A stretch of DNA of 64,000 bases. It comes from Candidatus Eiseniibacteriota bacterium (lineage in GTDB: Bacteria > Joyebacterota > Joyebacteria > Joyebacterales > Joyebacteraceae). Location: contig JAUXGN010000002.1 of assembly GCA_030622115.1 (NCBI GenBank), forward strand, positions 43,363 through 107,362, given 5' to 3'. The notes below the pieces were generated by a model. It saw nothing but the letters and a program-made list of their open reading frames with translations. It had not been told where the DNA came from and searched no databases. Positions 52,101-60,180 of this stretch are shown one piece after another (position 1 is the first letter of the stretch; each line of letters starts with the position of its first letter). The position numbers were made by a program, and so were the translations under genes.

Positions 52101-54171
52101 TAACAAGGCCCTCGATCGATGAATCCAGGGGTTCCATTGTGAGCGCGACCCCGGTGAAGGCCTCACCGGTCTCAACGCTGATCTGGTGTGCTTTGGAGCG
52201 ACCGTAGCCTCCGTAGCTTGCTTCTAGTTCGTACGTCGAACTGGGTGGGACGAGAAGGAACTCGCCGAAAGCGTTCGTTCTTGTGACGACGACGTTCCCG
52301 AATGGAGGAACGGCGACAACCAGAGCGTCCGCGAGGTCCATCGAGCCGTCCGTGACCCGTCCCATGATGGACGAGCCGACCGGCAGGAGCATGAACGCGG
52401 GATCAATTGCCTCACTCTCGCCCGCGTGTACGATGATCTCCCTGGGAATGCTCGCCTGGAAGCCGCTCTTCTCAACCCAGATGCTCCACACTGTGGGAGC
52501 CAGTTCTATGGCGAAGTGCCCGCTCGTGTTGGTGAACTCGCGGAATGTTCCGAGCGATGACTCAGCCAGGACCATGGCGCCCGTGATCGCGTGGCCGTCC
52601 GCGTTCAAGACGCTGCCGGTTGCGATCCCCGGTGTCCCGATGAGCACCAGCGGGTCTTCGAGTTCGAGATACTCACCGGCCGAGAGGCTGAATGCCTGAG
52701 CGTCCGACGGGGCGTATCCCATCTTCTCCGCCCGTACCGTCCACTCTCCGGTCGTGGCTTGTATGGCAAAGCGTCCGGCCGCGTCCGTCCACACCTCAAT
52801 ACTCTGTTCATCCGATTCCGCCACGACCTTCGCGTTGGCGATCCAAGCATCTGATTCATCCAACACCACGCCGCGCACTCTGGCCGGAGCGTGTCTCATG
52901 TAGATGGAGACGTTGCGATCATCATCGGGGTAGATGACCGCGTACGCCATCGTGTCGACGTAGTCCTCCTTCGATGCCAGGAAGACGTACTCGCCCGGGA
53001 TAAGTTCCTTGTCGAAGCAGCCGGACTCGTTCGTGATGGCCGGGAGAATGTTCACACCACCGGCTACGAACTGGATATCCACCATCACTCGAGGCAGTCT
53101 CTCGCCACTCTCCTGGTACGTCCTTATGCGCGCCGTGCCCGTGAGGGTGGAGTAGTCGAATCGTCTCATCTCTGACGCGGCGCCTCTGCCCGTGCTGTCG
53201 AGGGCAATGACGCGCCACGAGTACTCTCCGGATATCAGGAAGCTTCCGACGCCGACCTCTACGGAGTTCCCCGCGGTCCCGCCGTCCCAGACCGGGTAGC
53301 TGGCCTCGCCGTCTCCGAACTCGCGCTTCTCGTAGATGTAGACGTGGTAGCTCGAGGCGCCGGCTACGGGAGCCCAGCTGAGATCGAGGATCTCCTCGGT
53401 GATGGTCACGGAGTCGGGCGGCGCGATCAGCTGCGGCTCCGACATCTCCGTCGTAACGTCGACGGTGAAACCGGCCAATCCGGCTCCGGCGATGGAAGTC
53501 AGGAGCGGGTCGTTGCCGTAGCAGTTGAAGATGAGCCAGTTGTAGGAGAATCCACTCATCAGCGGTGGACTCGTGCCGTTCGTTCCCACGAAGTAGCCGG
53601 ATGGGTCGATCGATCCGTACTGGATCGCCGTCTCATTCGTGAGCGCCTGCCAGACCAGGTTGGCTCCCGTCAGAACGAGCTCGCCGTTCACCTCCTCTAT
53701 CGTGATCTCCTGATCGGAAAGCGCGACGTGGTAGTAGGGGACACCGTCCACCGGATCCCATTCGAAGAGCGTACTTGTCTCTTCGATCGTCGAGCCGTTC
53801 CGGGGACAGGTGGGCGTTGCGAAGACGGGCGATTCGACGATGAGTCTGAACTCATCTGAGATGTCGCTCGACGAGACATCGTCGAGCGCGCAATACCAGA
53901 CGCCAGGCGCCATGTACTCCTCAAACGGAACGAATGAGAGACTCCGTACGCCGCTTGCTGCGGTGGAGGATACATAGCTTCCGGGCACGCGCCCGTAGAC
54001 AAGCTTGCAGGTCACGCTCTCATCCCAAGTGACGGTCACGGTGTCGTTCAGCGCTACGAGCGTGTGTGGGTAGTCGGCAAGGGTTATGGCGCACGACGCG
54101 TCGGTCGGCCACGCCAATGCGATGCCGGCCAGAACCAGCACGGCCATCGCTCGTGTTGCCGTCCGTATCAT
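49156..54171 (-). CDS. giant secreted protein with twelve carboxypeptidase-regulatory-like repeats and FlgD-like C-terminus
   Basis: This is a 1671-residue exported protein; the ATG at 54171 (AGAGGGACACCG upstream) leads to a signal peptide (MAVLVLAGIALAWPTDASCA). An N-terminal region with fibronectin-like strands (YHVYIYEKREF) is followed by about twelve consecutive CarboxypepD_reg-type beta-sandwich repeats of roughly 75-85 residues, each opening [GS]x[IL]xGxV and containing a T-x-x-x-G-x-[FY] turn and a GxYxxxAxxxGY end. A further beta domain and a FlgD-like sorting domain (PNPFSPGNGPVIITYTLSSNE...WDGLTDAGEKARNGRYVVEI) close it at LVLVK. It is probably a stalk-like surface protein. Confidence 0.88.
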   Translation of the reverse strand: MIRTATRAMAVLVLAGIALAWPTDASCAITLADYPHTLVALNDTVTVTWDESVTCKLVYGRVPGSYVSSTAASGVRSLSFVPFEEYMAPGVWYCALDDVSSSDISDEFRLIVESPVFATPTCPRNGSTIEETSTLFEWDPVDGVPYYHVALSDQEITIEEVNGELVLTGANLVWQALTNETAIQYGSIDPSGYFVGTNGTSPPLMSGFSYNWLIFNCYGNDPLLTSIAGAGLAGFTVDVTTEMSEPQLIAPPDSVTITEEILDLSWAPVAGASSYHVYIYEKREFGDGEASYPVWDGGTAGNSVEVGVGSFLISGEYSWRVIALDSTGRGAASEMRRFDYSTLTGTARIRTYQESGERLPRVMVDIQFVAGGVNILPAITNESGCFDKELIPGEYVFLASKEDYVDTMAYAVIYPDDDRNVSIYMRHAPARVRGVVLDESDAWIANAKVVAESDEQSIEVWTDAAGRFAIQATTGEWTVRAEKMGYAPSDAQAFSLSAGEYLELEDPLVLIGTPGIATGSVLNADGHAITGAMVLAESSLGTFREFTNTSGHFAIELAPTVWSIWVEKSGFQASIPREIIVHAGESEAIDPAFMLLPVGSSIMGRVTDGSMDLADALVVAVPPFGNVVVTRTNAFGEFLLVPPSSTYELEASYGGYGRSKAHQISVETGEAFTGVALTMEPLDSSIEGLVTADGEPVSGALVTDGHLKAETGRDGFFILDLPSGVHSIRALMEGYVSAPPLLVATSPGQALAGLDLQLAHGASTLSGNVVHEGSAVPRATVTCTSGAITGETLSDDAGEFHLSVEAGEWEISAAKNGFEPSAPQVVSVAPGQSASGMALSLVAKYATITGSITDARGAVRRANMLVEDAAHDGRTWRTSTSWSGTFTLKVEPNSAYEITVRANEHGTASLNVAELDPGETATLNLSLPCYYGSIGGIAENSAGIPMGGVKVVASWGDSASAVTDHRGKYRLWVDDGVYSVRMERSGYANAFFYGVEVAGGQLTELDAQLLPVFATLEGAVSDSLSGEPIAHVVITGRCSGGSASDVTDAAGRYCLDSLVPGENVVSFGRAGYRSRSITMALAEHESVEFDPSLFRLSGTIAGRVTESGGSTPVSWVSLYAKVGDLLVSSATTDAEGFYALVDLDPEELYDIHASRTGYYPTSQNPITGQSPGTTGLDFTMLPSEGIISGIVTDGTSGENLCGVALVADDGAGHFGTAMSETDGSFAFVDLVPLESYTVVASLYGYRDVVTPSIEVDSENLEISMPRNFARLLGTVSPDGEDVNVQEIEVVATSTTYTGVMEVAVPDESGAYEIIELRPGSYVLSTSNLGCIASPAQMTLDLSEGETATGCDFSVERALIDRVELSGDTQIEAGTAVSYSASAVAEGGELVETDLEWWISPEEAGAMSRGTGQFTADPCYFGELAVGARDVGSGATGTLAATVYLRIDPSTQGVFTDSLGMSIEIPAGSVTETKSIYLSHDVLPNAKRFAREYEVQESSYRLKPHGLSFEENHLPIVILPSPTDDARMVSWNKALLEWDFVDADHAGGDMEAPMESLAEYATASRSGSLGVSDVSAEPNPFSPGNGPVIITYTLSSNEARMPFVTVRVFNMAAQLVRELVTNEPQGKGRASVEWDGLTDAGEKARNGRYVVEISAKDPTGTVRVLATLVLVK

Positions 54172-54225
54172 CGGTGTCCCTCTATGTGCAGCTGCTCTAT
54201 CCATTACGTTTGTCCGTAGCATTCA

Positions 54226-55653
54226 TCAGAATCCGTAGCTCAACGATACTCTCAACACCTGGAGTGGAAGTGCGAGGAACATCGTGTCCGCGCGCATTCC
54301 GCCACCCAGCTCGAAACCCATTCCGAAATTCGCGAGTGGAATGAGGATCGCATTCGATCCTTCGTCGTCCGCCGACTCTCCCTCGAGTTCTGCCGTGATG
54401 ACGCCTCCACCAAGCCTCAGACCGCCGATTTCGAATTGGAGTCCTACTCCGTCTCCGAGGGCGACGCCTTCCGAGTAGTCCTGGTATGCGAAACCGATCA
54501 TGCCGTCGTAGTGCCTGTATTCGAGTGTTGTCAGGATGATTCCCGTCCTCAGCGACACGGCCGCACCCATGTACGACGGGAGACGGACGTGAAGTGGGTC
54601 GTCCTCGATCGTCTCGCTGTATTCAGTGAGTGTCGGCTGCGAAGCGGACATCTCGCTTGCGTCGAATCCTCCGTCCGAGACGGCAGGGAGCATGTTCTCG
54701 ATGGTCGTGACACTGCCCCTGAGCTCGAGGTCCGGAACGGCCGTGTAGTTCACGTCGAGTACGATCGAATTCGTGATCCGCCAAGATGCACCGGCGCTCC
54801 ACCCGACAGCCGCTCCCTTGAACAGACCGGACATGCTCTGGTCGAGGCGGTTGTTCCAGGGGTCGCTCGGGTCGTTGAAGGCGTACTCCGTTCCGCCGTA
54901 GTCGATGATCCCGTCGCCGAGAGCCATCGATGTGAGTCCGGCGGATGCGTAGTAGGCGTTGAGCGCGAATCCGACCCCGATTTTTGGGGAGAGTTCCGTG
55001 GCAGCGGCAACGGTCGAGCGCTTGATGCTCACCGAGAGATCCGCCGCAGCGTCGAAGGTGGCACGGATCGCGATGTCGACATCGCCGCCCTCATCACCCT
55101 TTACAGTTTCGCCGAATGCTTCGATTCCGGTGTCCACGAACTCGAATCCGATCGACAGCGGTTCCTCGATGGCTCCACCGATGACGACGCGACCAAGCCG
55201 CGCAGCGAAAACAGCGGAGACAACTCCGGCCTGCTGTCCGGCCATCGCGTCGGTTTCGGGGTACGTGAGTTCAAGACCGGGGTCCGCGATCGACTCGAGT
55301 GCATCGTCCAGCATCGACGCGGCCCTTGTGTCCAGATCTGCGAGATCTGTGACCGAAGCGCCGAGGGGGGGGAGAACGTCTATGAGAAGACCGCTCGATT
55401 CGAGGAAGGCGAGACCTGCTGGATTGCCGCAGACCGACACGAACCCCCCGCGAACCGTGCTCACGGGGTTCCCGAGTCCATCGGGGCGGCAGCCGGCTCC
55501 GTATAGGAAGCCGAGCGAGATCCGGACATCGGCCGATAGGGCGCCGCCATCCAGGAAAGACAACATCTGCGAGTCCGTGTCGGCAGACGCACCAGTGTAA
55601 CATACGGCCCAGAGCGTCATGACTACGACAACGAAGACCATCAGCCGGCGCAT
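54226..55653 (-). CDS. FadL-like outer-membrane beta-barrel protein, first gene of secretion-like operon
   Basis: This is a 475-residue exported protein. GGAGGGGGTCTG precedes the ATG at 55653, ahead of a signal peptide (MRRLMVFVVVVMTLWAVCYTGASA-DT). The mature start has GGFVSVCGNPAGLAFLESS, a FadL/PorV-type N-terminal hatch element, and the remainder is alternating amphipathic strands to SLSYGF. It lies 54 bases upstream of the giant repeat protein. The operon FadL-like, giant repeat protein, PorV-like therefore packages two barrels with one large surface substrate. Confidence 0.82.
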   Translation of the reverse strand: MRRLMVFVVVVMTLWAVCYTGASADTDSQMLSFLDGGALSADVRISLGFLYGAGCRPDGLGNPVSTVRGGFVSVCGNPAGLAFLESSGLLIDVLPPLGASVTDLADLDTRAASMLDDALESIADPGLELTYPETDAMAGQQAGVVSAVFAARLGRVVIGGAIEEPLSIGFEFVDTGIEAFGETVKGDEGGDVDIAIRATFDAAADLSVSIKRSTVAAATELSPKIGVGFALNAYYASAGLTSMALGDGIIDYGGTEYAFNDPSDPWNNRLDQSMSGLFKGAAVGWSAGASWRITNSIVLDVNYTAVPDLELRGSVTTIENMLPAVSDGGFDASEMSASQPTLTEYSETIEDDPLHVRLPSYMGAAVSLRTGIILTTLEYRHYDGMIGFAYQDYSEGVALGDGVGLQFEIGGLRLGGGVITAELEGESADDEGSNAILIPLANFGMGFELGGGMRADTMFLALPLQVLRVSLSYGF

Positions 55654-55802
55654 CAGACCCCCTCCTAGCGCGAAATCCACGGCTGTGTCGTGCGATGCGA
55701 GCTCCATTGACCCGCTCAGTACCCGATAACCTAGGTTGTGTTGTTTGGCTTGCATGGATTATGCCACTTGTCAATAGGAAGGCAGTGCGGGCCGCGGGCA
55801 GG

Positions 55803-55832
55803 TTGACACTGTTTGCGGGAAGCTGCTAGTCT
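55803..55832 (+). promoter_or_regulatory. candidate promoter of murJ
   Basis: TTGACA and TAGTCT are separated by 18 bases, about 118 bases before the murJ start. The divergent operon on the other strand shows no equally clear promoter. Confidence 0.4.
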
Positions 55833-55949
55833 CCGCGTTCAGCACAATGGCCACTTATCACGGAGGCCCGTACGGAGGCCTCTGCAGTGCAAAGGCTCGT
55901 TCAGCACGACGATCCCTTCGGTGCATGAGCCAAGGACCGGGCATACGCG

Positions 55950-57560
55950 ATGGCAGACAGAGTAGACAGCGACAGGCGAGGCGCCCTTCGGGGATTCGCC
56001 CACATCGGGGCGGGGACGATGGTCTCCCGGATCACCGGTTTCGCGAGGGAGATCGTGACGGCCGCCATCTTCGGGGCCGGCACGTCAATGGACATCTTCG
56101 TGGCCGCGTTTACGATCCCGAACCTGCTCTGCCGCATCTTGGGGGAGACGGCAGTCGAGTCCGCCTTCATGCCGTTGTTCAAGGGGCTTTATGCGAAGGG
56201 GGAGAAGGCGCGAGCGTGGGCGCTGGCAAGAGGGACCTTCCGTCGCCTCATCATCGTTCTATCTGCAGTCGTATTGGTAGGCATTGTCGTGGCGCCGCTC
56301 CTGGTGCGTGTCGTAGCGAGCGGATTCACGGGGGACGTCGTCGGCGAGACCGTGCGGATGACCCGCTGGATGTTCCCGTTCGGTCTGTTCATAGGAATGG
56401 CTGCCCTCATGGGCGCCATCCTTCTGGCCTTCCGGCGCTACCGCGCCTACAGTCTGGCGCCGGTGCTTCTCAACGTTGGCATCCTGGTCTCCGTACTGGT
56501 CCTCCACGGTAGGATCGGCTACTACAGTCTGGCCGTCGGAGTGCTTGTGGGAGGCGCTCTCCAGTTTCTCGTTCAGGCGCCCATCGTGCGGAAGCTGCTG
56601 CTGGCCGACAGAGGGAGTTCCGCCGCAACAGTATCGCAGGCGGACGCGCGTGAGGATCTCAGACGGGTATCCGGCCTGTCCGGGCCGGTCATTCTGGCGG
56701 CCGCCGTTCAGCGTGTCGGCGTGATCGTCGACAGGACCATCGCCTCGCTGCTGGCGCCCGGGAGCATCTCTTCGCTCTACTACTCCTTTCGCCTGGTCCA
56801 CCTCCCGTATGCGATCCTCGCTCTCGCGGCGGGCAGATCGGTGGCCCCCGCTCTCGCGGAGCAGCACGCGCTCGGTCAGGTGCGTGAGTTCAAGAACAGC
56901 CTTCTCTCCGGGATCCGGATGAACATGGTCTACCTTGTTCCCGTTACGCTCCTCTCGATCTGGTTCGCGCGGCCCGTGGTCGGCATGATCTATCAGAGAG
57001 GGGCCTTCGACGAGGTTGATCTGGCGATGACGACCTCGGCGCTTGCGATGTACGCGGCCGGGCTCCTTGGCATGGGGTGTGTTTTTCTTCTGACGAGAGC
57101 CTTCGCTGCACGCCTCAACACGAGAACGCCGGTGAGGGTGTCGCTCATCGCATTCGCGCTCAATGTCATGCTCAATCTTCTTCTCGTGCGCACTCCACTC
57201 GAGCATGCCGGCCTCGCGCTGGCGAGTTCGATCGCGTTCACGGCGCACGCGGTCATACTCTATGCTATTCTGAATCGAGAGATGTTGAGAGGTGGGGCGG
57301 GCATAGCGCTCCGCGAGATCGCCTCGCCGGCCGTGGCGGCTCTCATAGCCGGCGCTGCGCTGATTGTGGTTGCATGGGGGCTCGATAGGCTCGTTGGCAT
57401 GCGCTTTGCTGAAGAGACTATGTCCGGGCGTCTCGTCAGAGTCATTGTGGGAGGTGGTGGGGGGTTCTTGGCGTATCTTCTGATAGGATGGGTCCAGGGG
57501 CTGCCCGAGATTCGCGGTCTCTTCGCCGGCCGAGCCGGGAAACGGTCCGGTCCCGCGTAA
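55950..57560 (+). CDS. murJ: lipid II flippase MurJ
   Basis: This is a 536-residue inner-membrane protein that moves lipid II across the membrane for peptidoglycan synthesis (MviN/MATE-type, about 14 helices). Diagnostic stretches are GAGTMVSRITGFAREIVTAAIFGAGTSMDIFVAAFTIPNLLCRILGE, ESAFMPLF, and RIGYYSLAVGVLVGGALQFLVQ. Charged residues in helix 1 (Arg in SRITGF) match those needed for transport in studied MurJ proteins. GalE follows with 9 bases between. Confidence 0.95.
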   Translation: MADRVDSDRRGALRGFAHIGAGTMVSRITGFAREIVTAAIFGAGTSMDIFVAAFTIPNLLCRILGETAVESAFMPLFKGLYAKGEKARAWALARGTFRRLIIVLSAVVLVGIVVAPLLVRVVASGFTGDVVGETVRMTRWMFPFGLFIGMAALMGAILLAFRRYRAYSLAPVLLNVGILVSVLVLHGRIGYYSLAVGVLVGGALQFLVQAPIVRKLLLADRGSSAATVSQADAREDLRRVSGLSGPVILAAAVQRVGVIVDRTIASLLAPGSISSLYYSFRLVHLPYAILALAAGRSVAPALAEQHALGQVREFKNSLLSGIRMNMVYLVPVTLLSIWFARPVVGMIYQRGAFDEVDLAMTTSALAMYAAGLLGMGCVFLLTRAFAARLNTRTPVRVSLIAFALNVMLNLLLVRTPLEHAGLALASSIAFTAHAVILYAILNREMLRGGAGIALREIASPAVAALIAGAALIVVAWGLDRLVGMRFAEETMSGRLVRVIVGGGGGFLAYLLIGWVQGLPEIRGLFAGRAGKRSGPA

Positions 57561-57569
57561 GGAGAATGG

Positions 57570-58556
57570 ATGAAGCCGAACGTTCTTGTCACCGGAGGAG
57601 CGGGGTACATAGGGAGCGTGACCGTTGAGCGGCTGCTGGAAGCCGGTTATGGCGTTGTCATACTCGACGACCTGTCGAAGGGACACAAGTCGGCCATTCC
57701 TGACGGATGCCGCTTTGCCAAGGGCAACATTGGGGACACCGAACTCGTTGAGAGGGTTCTCAGGGAGAACAACGTCGACTCGGTCATCCACTTTGCTGCC
57801 ATGAGCCTTGTGGGGGAGTCGATGGAACGCTCCGGCGACTACTACAGCAACAACGTCGTTGCCGGTATCCGCCTGCTCGAATCGATGGAAGCCGCAGGCG
57901 TGTGCAAGATCGTCTTCTCTTCGTCCGCTGGAGTCTACGGCGAGCCCGAGACGATTCCCATCAGTGAGATGAATCGTACGAAACCGGTCAATGTCTACGG
58001 AGACACAAAACTCATATTCGAGCGGGTGCTCTCATGGCAATCGGAACGCACGCCCCTTGCACACATCGCACTCAGATACTTCAATGCAGCCGGAGCCTCG
58101 GCACGCTACGGTGAGGATCACAGGCCGGAGTCGCACCTGATCCCGATCGCGCTTCAAGCTGCCGCAGGACGACGCCCCGAACTGACCGTGTTTGGGGATG
58201 ACTACGAGACGCCGGACGGAACGTGTATCAGAGACTACATCGACGTACGGGATCTTGCCGACGCTCATATCGCCGCGCTCGCCGCGCTCGATGCCGGACG
58301 CTCGGGGATCTACAATCTCGGTAACGGCGAAGGCTGGAGCGTCCTCAACGTCATTGAGTTTGCTGAGGAAGTGACCGGGCTGACGATTCCCCGAAGAATG
58401 GGTGCGCGCCGGGCCGGTGATCCTGCGAAACTCGTCGCCAGTTCGTCTCTGGCCGAGAGTGAACTGGGCTGGACGCCGCGGCATCCGGAACTCAGGGACA
58501 TGATAGAGGCGGCCTGGAAGTGGATGAAGAGCCACCCGGACGGGTATCCGGATTGA
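57570..58556 (+). CDS. galE: UDP-glucose 4-epimerase GalE
   Basis: This is a 328-residue NAD-dependent short-chain dehydrogenase family enzyme that interconverts UDP-glucose and UDP-galactose. GGAGA precedes the ATG. The dinucleotide-binding motif GGAGYIG is at residues 9-15, the catalytic pair is Tyr 143 and Lys 147 (YGDTK), the Ser is in SSSAGVYG, and GTCIRDYIDVRDLADAH is the family's substrate block. Placed directly behind murJ, it probably feeds surface-glycan precursors. Confidence 0.95.
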   Translation: MKPNVLVTGGAGYIGSVTVERLLEAGYGVVILDDLSKGHKSAIPDGCRFAKGNIGDTELVERVLRENNVDSVIHFAAMSLVGESMERSGDYYSNNVVAGIRLLESMEAAGVCKIVFSSSAGVYGEPETIPISEMNRTKPVNVYGDTKLIFERVLSWQSERTPLAHIALRYFNAAGASARYGEDHRPESHLIPIALQAAAGRRPELTVFGDDYETPDGTCIRDYIDVRDLADAHIAALAALDAGRSGIYNLGNGEGWSVLNVIEFAEEVTGLTIPRRMGARRAGDPAKLVASSSLAESELGWTPRHPELRDMIEAAWKWMKSHPDGYPD

Positions 58557-58649
58557 GTGGAGGGGGCGTAGCCGTCGGGGATCTGGGCCACCTGTCCCAG
58601 GGAGCCTGTCGGATGTCACTGCGGCCGGTTTTCCTGGGTTCCGTGGAGC

Positions 58650-58678
58650 TTGACTTGTCCCGGGTAGATTGCTAATAT
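58650..58678 (+). promoter_or_regulatory. strong promoter of the tRNA pair
   Basis: TTGACT and TAATAT are separated by 17 bases, 18 bases upstream of tRNA-Phe. Confidence 0.75.
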
Positions 58679-58696
58679 GCTTGCTATCGGTTTTGT

Positions 58697-58772
<76 letters not shown>

Positions 58773-58800
58773 CTCTGAAGTCAGATCGGTCGGAATGCGA

Positions 58801-58876
58801 GCTGGTGTAGCTCAGCTGGTAGAGCAACGCACTCGTAATGCGTAGGTCAGCGGTTCGAGTCCGCTCACCAGCTCCA
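58801..58876 (+). tRNA. tRNA-Thr (CGT)
   Basis: Acceptor arms GCTGGTG/CACCAGC, anticodon stem ACGCA/TGCGT with loop CTCGTAA giving CGT at 58834-58836, and T-arm GCGG-TTCGAGT-CCGC. The terminal CCA is encoded. It lies 28 bases after tRNA-Phe and is probably co-transcribed. Confidence 0.97.
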
Positions 58877-58903
58877 GGGATCCACGACCCGATGAAGAAC
58901 AGA

Positions 58904-58943
58904 AGGGCCTGCCGGCGCCTGCGTGTGTCTGCAGGCCCTTTCT
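58904..58943 (+). terminator. terminator of the tRNA operon
   Basis: AGGGCCTGC / GCAGGCCCT is a nine-base stem followed by TTCTC. The rest of 58877-59178 holds the promoter at 59032 and a leader. Confidence 0.6.
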
Positions 58944-59031
58944 CATGTTGGGTGGGCGACCACGGCGCGGCAGAGGTATCAGAGGGAGCATGTGGCGTTT
59001 CCCAACCGGAAGTGAGAGTTCTGTTCGGGAA

Positions 59032-59060
59032 TTGACATGTGATGCCATTTGTGGTATGAT
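59032..59060 (+). promoter_or_regulatory. near-consensus promoter of the CBM-like tag-bearing gene
   Basis: TTGACA and TATGAT are separated by 17 bases, the closest to consensus in the window. The leader is about 110 bases. Confidence 0.75.
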
Positions 59061-59178
59061 TGCTCCGTAGATGAAAGGTGGGTCCGTAGTGTGAGGGACC
59101 CCGTGGTGTCGTTATGCGACGTCGTTTCCGTGTCGAAGCGCGACGCGGCTGGTGGCGTCCGGAAAGAGGAGGAGCGAG

Positions 59179-60003
59179 ATGAGGAAGTCTGTGACAATGC
59201 TGGTGGCGGCCGCGATGCTTCTTGGCATCGCCTCAACTGCAATGGGTGCGGTCGGCTGGTGTGGCAACATCTGGCCAGTCAACGGTACACCGTACACGTC
59301 CAATGAGGACATCGGGGTGTACGTGCAGATCTGGAAAGAGTTTGTTACGGATGAGGTCGGTCAGGGCGCCGACATAGAGGCCTATCTCTACTACCGCTGC
59401 ACAGGTGATCCCGACTACACCGAAATCCCGATGGTCTACTGGGGCGACGTCGGCAGCAACGACGAGTACAAGGGTATCATCCCTGCCGGCCACGGCTGCG
59501 ACGAGGTTGAGTTCTACGTCAAGGTCGTCGATCTGACCGACATGGCCGAGTGCTACGGTCAGGACCAGAACGGCAATGATCCGAACTTCTTCCTGCCGAT
59601 CACCGCCGTGACTGCGCAGGACGTGACGGTCACGTTCCACCTCTGTCTCACAGAGGGTGTCGAGACTGCCGGCAATGTTTGCGTTACAGGCGCCGGTGAA
59701 CCCCTCACGAACTGGGGCGACGGCGTGCTGATGGTTTTCAGCTGCGAGGCTACGAGTCCGAAGCTCTACCAGATAGACGTGCTGTTCCCGGCCGGCAGCA
59801 ATCCCTACGTCGAGTACAAGTACAAGAAGGACGACTGTGCGACATGGGAGAGCACCGGCAACCACAGCCTTACGATCGACGATTCCGGTTCGACGATGGA
59901 TCTCGCGGTCGACGGTTGGGAGTGGAACACGCCCGATTGTCCCGACTGCTCGAGCCCCGTTGAAGAGTCGACCTGGAGCACGATTAAGGCTATCTACCGC
60001 TAG
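59179..60003 (+). CDS. secreted CBM20-like protein with W-x-x-IK-x-x-YR C-terminal tag
   Basis: This is a 274-residue exported protein; GAGGAGGAGCGAG fixes the ATG at 59179. The signal peptide ends STAMGA-VG. Two beta domains follow. The second (about 145-255) has a starch-binding-like form: VTVTFHLCL...NVCVTGAGEPLTNWGDGVLM...NPYVEYKYKKDDCATWESTGN, close to CBM20 (V-x-G-x-x-x-x-L-x-x-W, then EYKY and a W). Cys residues suggest disulfides. The tail is PVEESTWSTIKAIYR, a tag variant with Ser replacing Gly. It is driven by the strongest promoter in the window and so may be abundant. Confidence 0.85.
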   Translation: MRKSVTMLVAAAMLLGIASTAMGAVGWCGNIWPVNGTPYTSNEDIGVYVQIWKEFVTDEVGQGADIEAYLYYRCTGDPDYTEIPMVYWGDVGSNDEYKGIIPAGHGCDEVEFYVKVVDLTDMAECYGQDQNGNDPNFFLPITAVTAQDVTVTFHLCLTEGVETAGNVCVTGAGEPLTNWGDGVLMVFSCEATSPKLYQIDVLFPAGSNPYVEYKYKKDDCATWESTGNHSLTIDDSGSTMDLAVDGWEWNTPDCPDCSSPVEESTWSTIKAIYR

Positions 60004-60045
60004 ATAGCGTGGGTCTGACACATGTCTGAATCAGCATAGTGTTAC

Positions 60046-60078
60046 GCGGGCCCTGGCGAACTAGTCGTCAGGGCCCGC
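60046..60078 (+). terminator. hairpin between the two CBM-like genes
   Basis: GCGGGCCCTG / CAGGGCCCGC is a ten-base stem with a 13-base loop. No T-run follows, so it may be partial or an mRNA stabiliser. Confidence 0.5.
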
Positions 60079-60180
60079 ACTGTCCGAGCATACGAGAGGG
60101 CGAACGGGGCACGTGCGGGCTTCTCTGAGACTGGACCACATTGAGCGCAAGGCCTTTCGCCACGAGAGAAGGGAGAGAGC

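Noticed and set aside
56259..57791. Minus-strand open frame of 510 codons opposite murJ and galE
   Set aside because: It is the antisense shadow of murJ (helices and family motifs clear on the plus strand), and its composition is Arg/His/Glu-rich without any domain.
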